Origin: Candidatus Saccharimonadota bacterium | Lineage (GTDB): Bacteria; Patescibacteriota; Saccharimonadia; Saccharimonadales; JAGQNJ01 | Length of the DNA stretch: 39,899 nt | Direction: 5' to 3' | Assembly: GCA_020428405.1 (NCBI GenBank) | Contig: JAGQMZ010000004.1 | Span: 1 to 39,899 of the forward strand | Shown: one piece after another, positions 34,224 through 39,899 of the stretch | Layout: every line of letters begins with the position of its first letter | Numbering within the stretch: position 1 is the first letter of the stretch | Notes under the pieces: generated by a model | Seen by the model: only the letters and a program-made list of their open reading frames with translations | Told to the model about the DNA's origin: nothing | Databases searched by the model: none | Position numbers and translations under genes: made by a program

Positions 34224-35266
34224 TAAGTATAACCCCCGACAATAAAGATGATAAGCCCCACTACCGCAACAACCTGCCCTAATATCCAAAATCGCATAGT
34301 AACCTTTGTTTCTGGCCACCCTATCGCTTCTAGATGGTGGTGGAGTGGTGAAACTTTAAACATCTTTTTGCCGTTTCTGGTCTTTTTAGAAATCGTTTGC
34401 AAAATAACAGACCCAGTATCTGCCACAAAAAGCAGACCAATTATCGGCAATAATGTTACTGTATCTGTCAGCATAGCCACAACACCCAGGGCCGTACCCA
34501 AAGCAAACGACCCGACATCACCCATAAAAAATCTGGCTGGGTAAACATTAAACCAGGTATAGGCTAACAAGCCCCCCACCACTGTCATACAGAAACCGGC
34601 CAAGCCATATCGACCTTCAACAAATGCAATTAAGGCAAATGCAGCAAAGGCTATAGCACTTAAGCCACCAGCTAAGCCATCAAGACCATCTGTTATATTT
34701 ACCGCGTTTGCTGTTGCCACAACTACTAATATAAATAGTGGTATTATTAAAATCCCTAGTTGCCAATCGCCCACGAAAGGAATGTGGATATCACTTACCT
34801 CTAGTTTGTAATAAAAAAACCAACCTCCGATTGTTGCTACTAATGTTGTAAGTAGTAATTTAATTCTTGATGGCAAACCAGCCACACCCTTACCGGAGCC
34901 TTTGATATTTATTATGTCATCTATCAGACCAACTGCACCAGCACCTGCAAAAGCAGCTATGGGCAACCATGTTTCGGTGCGCTCAAGGTTTAATACCAGA
35001 GTAACGAGTACAGTCGCAACAACAAATACGATTCCTGCCATGGTTGGAATATTTCTAAGATGCTTCTTAGCATGAAGTTTTGTAAAAACCTTTGCGGCCT
35101 CGCCTGTTAAAGTGGTTGTTCTGGGTTTCTTCCACCACTGTCCTTTATATGCCAAAGTTGTATAAACAGGCGTCAGTATTATGCTCAATAAGAAACCAAT
35201 AAAACCGAGACTCAAAATCCGGATAACTGTACTGCTGTTTACGATTATATCTAGTGTTGGTGTCAT
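34223..35266 (-). CDS. mraY: Phospho-MurNAc-pentapeptide transferase
   Basis: MraY transfers phospho-MurNAc-pentapeptide to undecaprenyl phosphate, making lipid I in the membrane. The protein has 347 residues and about ten transmembrane helices. Catalytic signatures include the acidic motifs in NAVNITDGLDGLAGG and FMGDVGSFALG, and the late SPLHHHLEAIGWPETKV. The length is normal. It starts 23 bp after the ftsI stop, and a TATAAT box in that gap (minus, 15 nt before the ATG) could give an internal promoter. Confidence 0.96.
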   Translation of the reverse strand: MTPTLDIIVNSSTVIRILSLGFIGFLLSIILTPVYTTLAYKGQWWKKPRTTTLTGEAAKVFTKLHAKKHLRNIPTMAGIVFVVATVLVTLVLNLERTETWLPIAAFAGAGAVGLIDDIINIKGSGKGVAGLPSRIKLLLTTLVATIGGWFFYYKLEVSDIHIPFVGDWQLGILIIPLFILVVVATANAVNITDGLDGLAGGLSAIAFAAFALIAFVEGRYGLAGFCMTVVGGLLAYTWFNVYPARFFMGDVGSFALGTALGVVAMLTDTVTLLPIIGLLFVADTGSVILQTISKKTRNGKKMFKVSPLHHHLEAIGWPETKVTMRFWILGQVVAVVGLIIFIVGGYT

Positions 35267-35289
35267 GATTTGTGTCTACCCATTATAAC

Positions 35290-37050
35290 CTAATTACTCC
35301 TTGGTAGCACCCCAAAGTTATCTATAAGCATAGTTGCTGCTGCACTAAAAATTGGGCCGGCGGCTTTTGATCCTGCATAGCCAGGAACATTTGGTTCGTT
35401 AGTTCTAACTACAATTACATACTCTGGCGAATCGCCGCCAACAAAGCCTGTAAATGTTCCGTTATATTTATTTTCATAATAGCCTCCTTCGGGTTTTGGA
35501 ATTTGAGCAGTTCCTGTTTTTCCACCAACCATATATTCTGGTCGTAAATTAAAACCATAAACCCGATGATTACTATTAATTACGTTAATCATATTTTCTC
35601 GTACCGTATCGCTTGCCACTGGACTAACCACTCCTGTTCTTTTAATTATCGGGTCTTTGTCGGTTCTTGTTCCATCTGGTGAGACTATCGACTCAACTAA
35701 TCTAGGTTGATAGTAAGTGCCTCCGTTAATAACGCTTGCTAGCGCCGCACCTACTTGAACGGGCGTTGCAGTCATTCCTTGACCAAATGATGTGTTGGCA
35801 TACTGAATATTAAGTCCGTATCCATCATTGGGATCAGGCACGATTCCTTCGGCCTCATAGCCTTGCTCGATACCAGTCTGCTGGGAGTAACCATATCTTT
35901 CAACCATATATTTATGCCAAGTATTTCTTGCCTGATCATTTATTGTACCACCGCCCATTTGGCTCAATAACCATGTCGCACCCGTGTTTAATGAAAGTCT
36001 TAGGATATCGGGCAAGGTTCTAGTACCCGCACCGCCGGACTCTTCGACGTTAGTAATTTTTTCATTGTCGACTTCTATAATCCCAGAGTCATAGAAAGAA
36101 TCACCAGGCTGCACTGAACCATTATCAAGTGCCGCTGCCATAGTTAAAGGTTTCATGACCGAACCTATTTCATATGGGTTACTTACATTAGAGTTATTAA
36201 ACACCCGGGCATCTTCTACATTAAAAAACTCCCCCGGATTATAGGTCGGAAAGTTAGCCATAGCTTTAATTGCCCCCGTATTAACATCCATAATAAACGC
36301 TCCACCAGAATCTGATCTTGCCTTTTCTAAACCGTCTTTAAGTATTGCCTCAAGCTGCTGCTGCATAGACATATCTATAGTCAGGATAACTCTTTCTCCA
36401 TCTTTTCCCTCTTTTATAACATTCTCTGGGTTAGAGACTAATGGTACCCCTTGTGCATCAGTAATAGCATTTAACTCACCGGGCACACCTTTTAGCTGGT
36501 CATTCAAAGCCTGTTCAATACCGTATTTCCCTTCCCCCTCATCATTTACAAAGCCCAGCAAACTAGCCGCCATTTCGCCTTGCGGGTAGGTTCTGTAGGA
36601 TTCTTCTCTTAAGCCAATACCTTTGATATCTAGCTCTTCAATCTTACTTTTTTGATCAGCATCTAATTTTTTTGCCAAGACACTATATCTAGTGTCTTTT
36701 TCAAGGTTTTCTATTATTTCTTGTTTAGAAGCCGAGATAAACTGATCAATTTTTTCTGCAGCCGATTCCTTATCTTTTACATATACCGGGTCGGCAAATA
36801 ATGTATATTTGATTTCGTTTAATACTATTGGCACCGTTTCGTCGCCGTTCTGGGCTTCAATTACCCCACGTTTAGCAGGAATTTGATATTCTTTAAACTG
36901 CCCACTCTGGGCTGAATTTTTATAATAATCATGTTTAATAACCTGCAGATAAAAAAGCCTGATCAAAAAAACTGCCATAACTACGCCAAGCGCCGCATAG
37001 AAAATGCGAACACGTGATAAAGGACTTTGGCTATCAAACTCTTTGTGCAT
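35290..37050 (-). CDS. ftsI: Septal class B penicillin-binding protein FtsI/PBP2
   Basis: The protein has 586 residues. A short N-terminus and one membrane helix (about 15-36) are followed by a pedestal/dimerisation domain (about 50-225) and the transpeptidase domain. Active-site motifs are SVMK (Ser297, Lys300), SLN (353-355) and KTG (511-513). It crosslinks septal peptidoglycan with FtsW as glycan polymerase. It follows ftsL after 9 bp. A second, smaller transpeptidase at 23213-24313 shares the same motif spacing. Confidence 0.94.
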   Translation of the reverse strand: MHKEFDSQSPLSRVRIFYAALGVVMAVFLIRLFYLQVIKHDYYKNSAQSGQFKEYQIPAKRGVIEAQNGDETVPIVLNEIKYTLFADPVYVKDKESAAEKIDQFISASKQEIIENLEKDTRYSVLAKKLDADQKSKIEELDIKGIGLREESYRTYPQGEMAASLLGFVNDEGEGKYGIEQALNDQLKGVPGELNAITDAQGVPLVSNPENVIKEGKDGERVILTIDMSMQQQLEAILKDGLEKARSDSGGAFIMDVNTGAIKAMANFPTYNPGEFFNVEDARVFNNSNVSNPYEIGSVMKPLTMAAALDNGSVQPGDSFYDSGIIEVDNEKITNVEESGGAGTRTLPDILRLSLNTGATWLLSQMGGGTINDQARNTWHKYMVERYGYSQQTGIEQGYEAEGIVPDPNDGYGLNIQYANTSFGQGMTATPVQVGAALASVINGGTYYQPRLVESIVSPDGTRTDKDPIIKRTGVVSPVASDTVRENMINVINSNHRVYGFNLRPEYMVGGKTGTAQIPKPEGGYYENKYNGTFTGFVGGDSPEYVIVVRTNEPNVPGYAGSKAAGPIFSAAATMLIDNFGVLPRSN

Positions 37051-37059
37051 AAAAATTAT

Positions 37060-37407
37060 TTAATTTTGGATTGTGGCTGATGGCGCTACAGAAACAAGCT
37101 CGCTAGCTGGTTTACTTTGTTTCACCCTATCTATTGACTGGAGTCTAGCAGAAGCTACCTCTAGCTCGTCATGTTCTTGTTGAAGCGCTTGTTGCTCTTT
37201 ATTGAGGGAATCTATCTCATAACCAAAGGAATTTGTCTTTGTAACTTGGGTCAGATAAAGAAGCCCCAACAAACATGCTAACACAATTAATATTACTGTG
37301 TTGCTGACTGGGCCAATAGCCTTTTCTGCTGAACTATATTTAGTTGTATTCTGATTTCGCCGCATGTATTGCCCGCGACCGGCTGCTAATGTACTTGAAT
37401 ATGTCAT
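37060..37407 (-). CDS. ftsL: FtsL/DivIC-like division protein
   Basis: The protein has 115 residues with an N-terminal cytoplasmic segment, one membrane helix (about 37-54) and a coiled coil (about 62-95, EIDSLNKEQQALQQEHDELE). Short bitopic coiled-coil proteins directly before ftsI are FtsL, whose sequence is always poorly conserved. The ATG at 37407 follows an A-rich leader. Met15 is an alternative start. The call rests on topology and position. Confidence 0.75.
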   Translation of the reverse strand: MTYSSTLAAGRGQYMRRNQNTTKYSSAEKAIGPVSNTVILIVLACLLGLLYLTQVTKTNSFGYEIDSLNKEQQALQQEHDELEVASARLQSIDRVKQSKPASELVSVAPSATIQN

Positions 37408-37438
37408 ATCTTTTCTTTTTATTTTTATATTTGTTTTT

Positions 37439-37472
37439 GTACTCTCGCCCTTTCGAGCGAGAGTACTTTTTT
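37439..37472 (+). terminator. Plus-oriented intrinsic terminator inside the minus dcw operon
   Basis: GTACTCTCGC pairs with GCGAGAGTAC (10 bp, 8-nt loop CCTTTCGA), directly followed by T6. It is the best terminator in the window, yet it points against the dcw genes. It lies 32 bp upstream of the ftsL start codon. Confidence 0.75.
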
Positions 37473-37476
37473 AGCT

Positions 37477-37568
37477 GTGCTTAGTGTAGTACTTTTACGC
37501 GTACCTTATAAGCACGGGAGCTACTTTTTACCTGGATAGGCATGAGCTTCCCTTTCTTTTTATTTTTT
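37477..37568 (+). other. Two further hairpins in the rsmH-ftsL spacer
   Basis: Hairpin 2 (37477-37515) pairs GTGCTTA with TAAGCAC and contains an inner GTAC/GTAC helix. Hairpin 3 (37516-37552) pairs GGGAGCT with AGCTTCCC (one bulge) and is followed on plus by a T-rich run to 37568, reaching the rsmH stop. With the terminator hairpin they fill almost the whole 152-bp spacer. This may be a plus-strand small RNA or an antisense-blocking array. Confidence 0.5.
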
Positions 37569-38441
37569 CACTGCGACTCGTAGCTTTGCACTACGCGCTC
37601 GCGGATTGAAAACTAATTCGTTATCGCCTGGCGTAATTGGTTTTTTAGTAAGTATTTTGATATCTGCATCATATCGATTGCCACCATGCTCTAAAAAGAT
37701 ATCTTTTACAATTTTATCCTCAAGACTATGAAAGCTTATTATTGCAATTCGGCCACTACTTTTTAACATTTGAATCCACAGCGGCAATGTATATCTTAGC
37801 TGTGTTAACTCGTCATTTACGGCAATTCTTAGTGCCTGAAACGTTTTGGTAGCCGGATGTATTTTACCCCTAAAAGGAAAACACTTGGCGATTATATTGG
37901 CAAGCTCTGTTGTTGTGCTAACGGGAGTGTTCTGCATTATTGCTTGGGCAATTTTTTTTGCGTGTTTTTCTTCCCCGTAAACTTTTATGATTTTCGTTAA
38001 AGCCTCTTCACTTGAAGTATTTACTATATCCGCGGCTGTAATGCCTTTTGAAGCGTCCATACGCATATCAAGTGGTCCATCTTTTTGAAACGAAAACCCT
38101 CTGCTTGCATTGTCAAGGTGCGGTGATGAGACTCCAAGATCTGCTAGGATAAGGTCAAATTTCATACCTTTTTCATGCAGGCTTTTTGTGGCAGAAGCAA
38201 AATCACTATTAATGATTGTTGCCCCTTTAAGCTTGACTAGCTGTTTTAATTCTTCTGTCGCGTTATCATCGCGATCCACGAAATAACTAGTCTTTGGTAC
38301 ATGGGTCTTATCTAATATTGCTAAAGAGTGGCCACCGTAGCCTGCGGTCACATCTAGGAGGCTTTCCCCCTGCTCTGGCGCAAGCAAATCAATGACTTCT
38401 TTTAACAATACCGGCTTATGTTTTGGTTGGTGATCTTTCAT
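37560..38441 (-). CDS. rsmH: 16S rRNA (cytosine1402-N4)-methyltransferase RsmH
   Basis: RsmH (MraW) methylates N4 of C1402 in 16S rRNA using SAM. The ATG at 38441 gives 293 residues beginning just before the conserved HKPVLLKEVIDLL. A GTG at 38480 would add 13 unlikely residues. Motifs include LLDVTAGYGGHS (SAM site), LADLGVSSPHLDNASRGFSF and GPLDMRMD, FPFRGKIHPATKTFQALRIAVN and SFHSLEDKIVK. It is the second gene of the dcw cluster. A 12-nt direct repeat and an ATG-TAA start-stop lie directly upstream. Confidence 0.96.
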   Translation of the reverse strand: MKDHQPKHKPVLLKEVIDLLAPEQGESLLDVTAGYGGHSLAILDKTHVPKTSYFVDRDDNATEELKQLVKLKGATIINSDFASATKSLHEKGMKFDLILADLGVSSPHLDNASRGFSFQKDGPLDMRMDASKGITAADIVNTSSEEALTKIIKVYGEEKHAKKIAQAIMQNTPVSTTTELANIIAKCFPFRGKIHPATKTFQALRIAVNDELTQLRYTLPLWIQMLKSSGRIAIISFHSLEDKIVKDIFLEHGGNRYDADIKILTKKPITPGDNELVFNPRARSAKLRVAVKK

Positions 38442-38472
38442 GTTTGTTTTTATTTTACATGTTTGTTTTTGT
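38440..38472 (-). promoter_or_regulatory. rsmH leader: direct repeat and start-stop element
   Basis: On minus, AAAAACAAACAT occurs twice (plus positions 38459-38470 and 38440-38451). The second copy ends in the rsmH start codon. The first copy also ends in ATG, which is directly followed by TAA, a one-codon reading frame 19 nt upstream of rsmH. A TAAAAT box lies between the copies and may be the -10 of rsmH. Confidence 0.45.
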
Positions 38473-38528
38473 AAGGTCACCTAATCAGCAATCAGCTTTT
38501 TGTTTTTTAATGTTTTTGTTTTTGTTAG

Positions 38529-38614
38529 ACTGCAAAACCTTAATGTAAAGAGCAAACTAAAACGAGTGTGACGTTTGGGTATAATCACGCCCGTGCTTTT
38601 TACTATTTTGCAGT
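38529..38614 (+). other. Long imperfect stem-loop in the mraZ-rsmH spacer
   Basis: Three nested helices are 38529-38537:38606-38614 (ACTGCAAAA/TTTTGCAGT, 9 bp), 38546-38554:38594-38602 (9 bp, one G-T) and 38566-38571:38585-38590 (6 bp, one G-T), with a 13-nt apical loop. The wobble pairs are G-U only if the RNA is read on plus; on minus they become A-C mismatches. The rest of this 316-bp spacer (38442-38757) shows T-rich stretches and no convincing ORF. Confidence 0.45.
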
Positions 38615-38757
38615 TTGAGAGACTTTTGTGTGAGGTGGAGTTTTGGGAGGTGTTTTATGAAATGTACAAAGGTTTTTTAAATGGGCCTTCTTCCATTTGC
38701 TGATTGCCGAATAGCTAACCTTACCAGTTACTATTATTTGTTAATGTCCAAAAATAA

Positions 38758-39111
38758 CTATGTAGCAATAAGACGCCAGTAACGACCAACTCTGGTTGCT
38801 TCAACATCTCGCTCTATACCTGCGTAATCAAGCAAATGTTGTTCAATTGTGACTCGGCCCTGTTTAGCGTCTATGGTGTTCTCGGTTTTGCCTTTTCTAA
38901 ACTGTACGTTCATATCAGCAATAGTTTCGTCAAGAATACTACCCTGAAGTTCAGGCTCAACCTGTTCGTCCCATACACTTTTGGGATACATATGCAGATA
39001 ATTCTTAAACCCGCGAGTTATGACTACCCCGCTAGCAAACTCACTACGAAGCTCGGCTGGAATAGTCAGCCTCCGCTTGTCATCAAGTTTTCTTGCAAAA
39101 TAGTCCACCAT
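38758..39111 (-). CDS. mraZ: Transcriptional regulator MraZ
   Basis: MraZ is an AbrB-fold DNA-binding protein that represses or tunes the dcw cluster and its own promoter by binding repeated GTGGG-type boxes as a ring-shaped oligomer. From ATG 39111 the protein has 117 residues. DYFARKLDDKRRLTIPAELR matches the family N-terminus, and a second swapped-hairpin repeat with IDAKQGRVTIEQHLLDYAGI follows. An in-frame TTG at 39123 is a less likely start. Four GTGGGTA boxes lie 65-112 bp upstream. Confidence 0.93.
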   Translation of the reverse strand: MVDYFARKLDDKRRLTIPAELRSEFASGVVITRGFKNYLHMYPKSVWDEQVEPELQGSILDETIADMNVQFRKGKTENTIDAKQGRVTIEQHLLDYAGIERDVEATRVGRYWRLIAT

Positions 39112-39175
39112 TGTAGCGACCAAGTCTTGTTAGTTATTAATATTGTCTCGTGGTTGTTTTTGTTTTTTGATGGGT

Positions 39176-39223
39176 TACCCACGTTTACCCACTAACAAGA
39201 GTGTACTACCCACCATTACCCAC
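39176..39223 (-). promoter_or_regulatory. Four MraZ-binding boxes (GTGGGTA)
   Basis: On minus, GTGGGTA occurs at 39217-39223, 39207-39213, 39186-39192 and 39176-39182. Spacings of 10, 21 and 10 bp place all four on one face of the helix. Known MraZ operators are direct repeats of TGGG-containing boxes with 10-bp period, so these are very probably the autoregulatory sites. Confidence 0.8.
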
Positions 39224-39261
39224 TTGCAAGTGTTTTTTGTAGTTATCCACAGCTTTACCTC

Positions 39262-39301
39262 AAATAAAATAGCTCGCCGCTATATCTAGTGTGACGAGCT
39301 A
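39262..39301 (-). terminator. Terminator of the LysM-like gene
   Basis: On minus, TAGCTCG pairs with CGAGCTA (7 bp, 18-nt loop) and is followed by TTTTATTTG. It separates the LysM-like gene from the dcw promoter region. Confidence 0.55.
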
Positions 39302-39334
39302 ATTAGTTTCCACTAATAACCTAATAATGCTTGC

Positions 39335-39754
39335 TTAGCCTTGACCTTTGCTAGAGCTGTTATTCATCTGCTCAATTTCTGCCTGAGTTGCCGGACGCAC
39401 AATATGATCACCGGCGTCAACCCCGTCAGCTAGCTCTGGTGAGTTCTCAAATATATCATCAATTACAACTCTAATATCTTTACCTAGCTCGTCAGCTGGC
39501 TGCCTAGCAGCCCGCCACAAAGTATCACCATGGTTTAAGACTTCAGTAGTCGTAGTAGCGCCCCCAAATGGCTGTTTATCTTCACTGGCCTTTTCTTTGA
39601 TTACGTTCGCACCTAGTACAGTTAATATTGCAGCTGATCCAATTTTAATTATCGTCCAGGTTTCGCGGCTAATCTTATTAGTCTTTGGCTCACCTTCAAC
39701 ATCTGCAAGTTTATGTGCTAAAGATATCGCTGGCATCTCATTCTTATTACTCAT
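39335..39754 (-). CDS. Single-pass membrane protein with LysM-like domain
   Basis: From the ATG at 39754 the protein has 139 residues. A cytoplasmic N-terminus (about 32 residues) is followed by a hydrophobic helix at about 33-50 and a short linker. Then comes a LysM-like segment at about 70-118: HGDTLWRAARQ, then IDDIFENSPELADGVDAGDHIVRP, the GDTLWxIA...N...I..G..I pattern. LysM domains bind GlcNAc-containing glycan such as peptidoglycan. A TTG at 39757 is only 3 nt further upstream and is less likely, given the promoter spacing. Confidence 0.7.
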   Translation of the reverse strand: MSNKNEMPAISLAHKLADVEGEPKTNKISRETWTIIKIGSAAILTVLGANVIKEKASEDKQPFGGATTTTEVLNHGDTLWRAARQPADELGKDIRVVIDDIFENSPELADGVDAGDHIVRPATQAEIEQMNNSSSKGQG

Positions 39755-39760
39755 CAAACA

Positions 39761-39789
39761 ATAATAGCATAAGTATTAAACTTTGTCAA
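39761..39789 (-). promoter_or_regulatory. Consensus promoter of the LysM-like gene, leaderless
   Basis: On minus, TTGACA (39784-39789), a 17-nt spacer ending in TGC, and TATTAT (39761-39766) lie exactly 6 nt before the ATG. Transcription should start on the A of the start codon. It is the clearest leaderless case in the window. Confidence 0.75.
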
Positions 39790-39805
39790 ACTATTACCCT
39801 AGTTA

Positions 39806-39898
39806 CTATCGATATGACCTAATTCGTTTTACTTCTTTAGCAAACCATTTGGCACTAGGCCTAATTTCTCGTTTCATGGTTTTACGATCAACCTCGAC
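39806..39898 (-). CDS. C-terminal end of an unidentified basic protein (cut by window edge)
   Basis: A minus-strand frame is open from the right edge to a TAG at 39806-39808. Its last residues are RPSAKWFAKEVKRIRSYR, a basic, probably helical end. Only 30 residues are visible and the family is not recognisable. It may be chance, but the frame ends neatly just before the LysM-gene promoter. Confidence 0.4.
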   Translation of the reverse strand, partial: VEVDRKTMKREIRPSAKWFAKEVKRIRSYR

Positions 39899-39899
39899 A

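Noticed and set aside
37570-37700. UGA recoding as in SR1/Gracilibacteria
   Set aside because: Frames such as murG end naturally at TGA and no conserved domain requires reading through TGA, so the standard bacterial code applies.
38657-38680. Seven-codon plus-strand ORF with Shine-Dalgarno GGAGG in the mraZ-rsmH spacer
   Set aside because: There is no clear plus-strand promoter with -35 and the following frame overlaps mraZ antisense. It is too short to support as a leader peptide.

Overview
The window looks like part of a chromosome from the Patescibacteria (Candidate Phyla Radiation), most likely a Saccharibacteria (TM7) relative. This is inference from gene content and style. The genome is AT-rich and compact and uses TGA as a normal stop codon, unlike SR1/Gracilibacteria. 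The envelope is of Gram-positive type: a sortase, FtsQ/DivIB, an Lnt-like protein and class B transpeptidases, with no outer-membrane genes. It carries DUF3048 and DUF4367-like membrane proteins, a type IV secretion/HerA-like ATPase, DprA, and a sigma region 4 plus HARE-HTH protein. Many genes seem to start 6-8 nt downstream of a (TGn)TATAAT-type -10 box, which would make leaderless mRNAs.

Layout. Positions 1-8300 hold a sortase C-terminus, a PEGA protein, a DUF4367-like protein, gltX, a large HerA/VirD4-like ATPase (-) and a DUF3048 protein. Positions 8300-10700 hold a small gene translationally coupled to a Y-family polymerase, a small membrane protein and tRNA-Glu(CTC) on the minus strand. 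Positions 10800-17900 hold a histidine kinase, a response regulator with a long Pro/Gln/Ala tail instead of an output domain, an S4-type pseudouridine synthase, a small hypothetical protein, der and an Lnt-like protein. Positions 17960-24310 form a divergent envelope/polysaccharide region: a FAD oxidoreductase and a GT-C glycosyltransferase on minus, and a peptidoglycan-binding protein, a Wzy/O-antigen-ligase-like protein and a small stand-alone transpeptidase on plus. Positions 24430-30040 hold pth, a structured RNA gene on minus, dprA, topA and the sigma4-HARE protein. A frameshifted HNH-repeat gene and a 0.6-kb gene-free region (30410-31031) follow. From 39123 leftwards to 31032 lies a reduced division and cell-wall (dcw) cluster on minus: mraZ, rsmH, ftsL, ftsI, mraY, ftsW, murG, ftsQ. 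A LysM-like membrane protein and a partial CDS close the window.

How the genes work together. The dcw cluster supplies lipid II synthesis (MraY, MurG), septal glycan polymerisation and crosslinking (FtsW, FtsI) and the FtsQ/FtsL scaffold. MraZ probably controls it through four GTGGGTA boxes upstream of its own gene. The 17.9-24.3 kb region probably builds and anchors a surface polysaccharide.

The best candidate for something undescribed is the RNA gene between pth and dprA (about 25069-25456, minus). It has a TTGACA-N17-TAAAAT promoter, at least six helices, a probable pseudoknot and a terminator, but no hallmark of tmRNA, RNase P RNA, 6S or SRP RNA that I can see. The unusual RNA-like elements in the rsmH-ftsL and mraZ-rsmH spacers come next.
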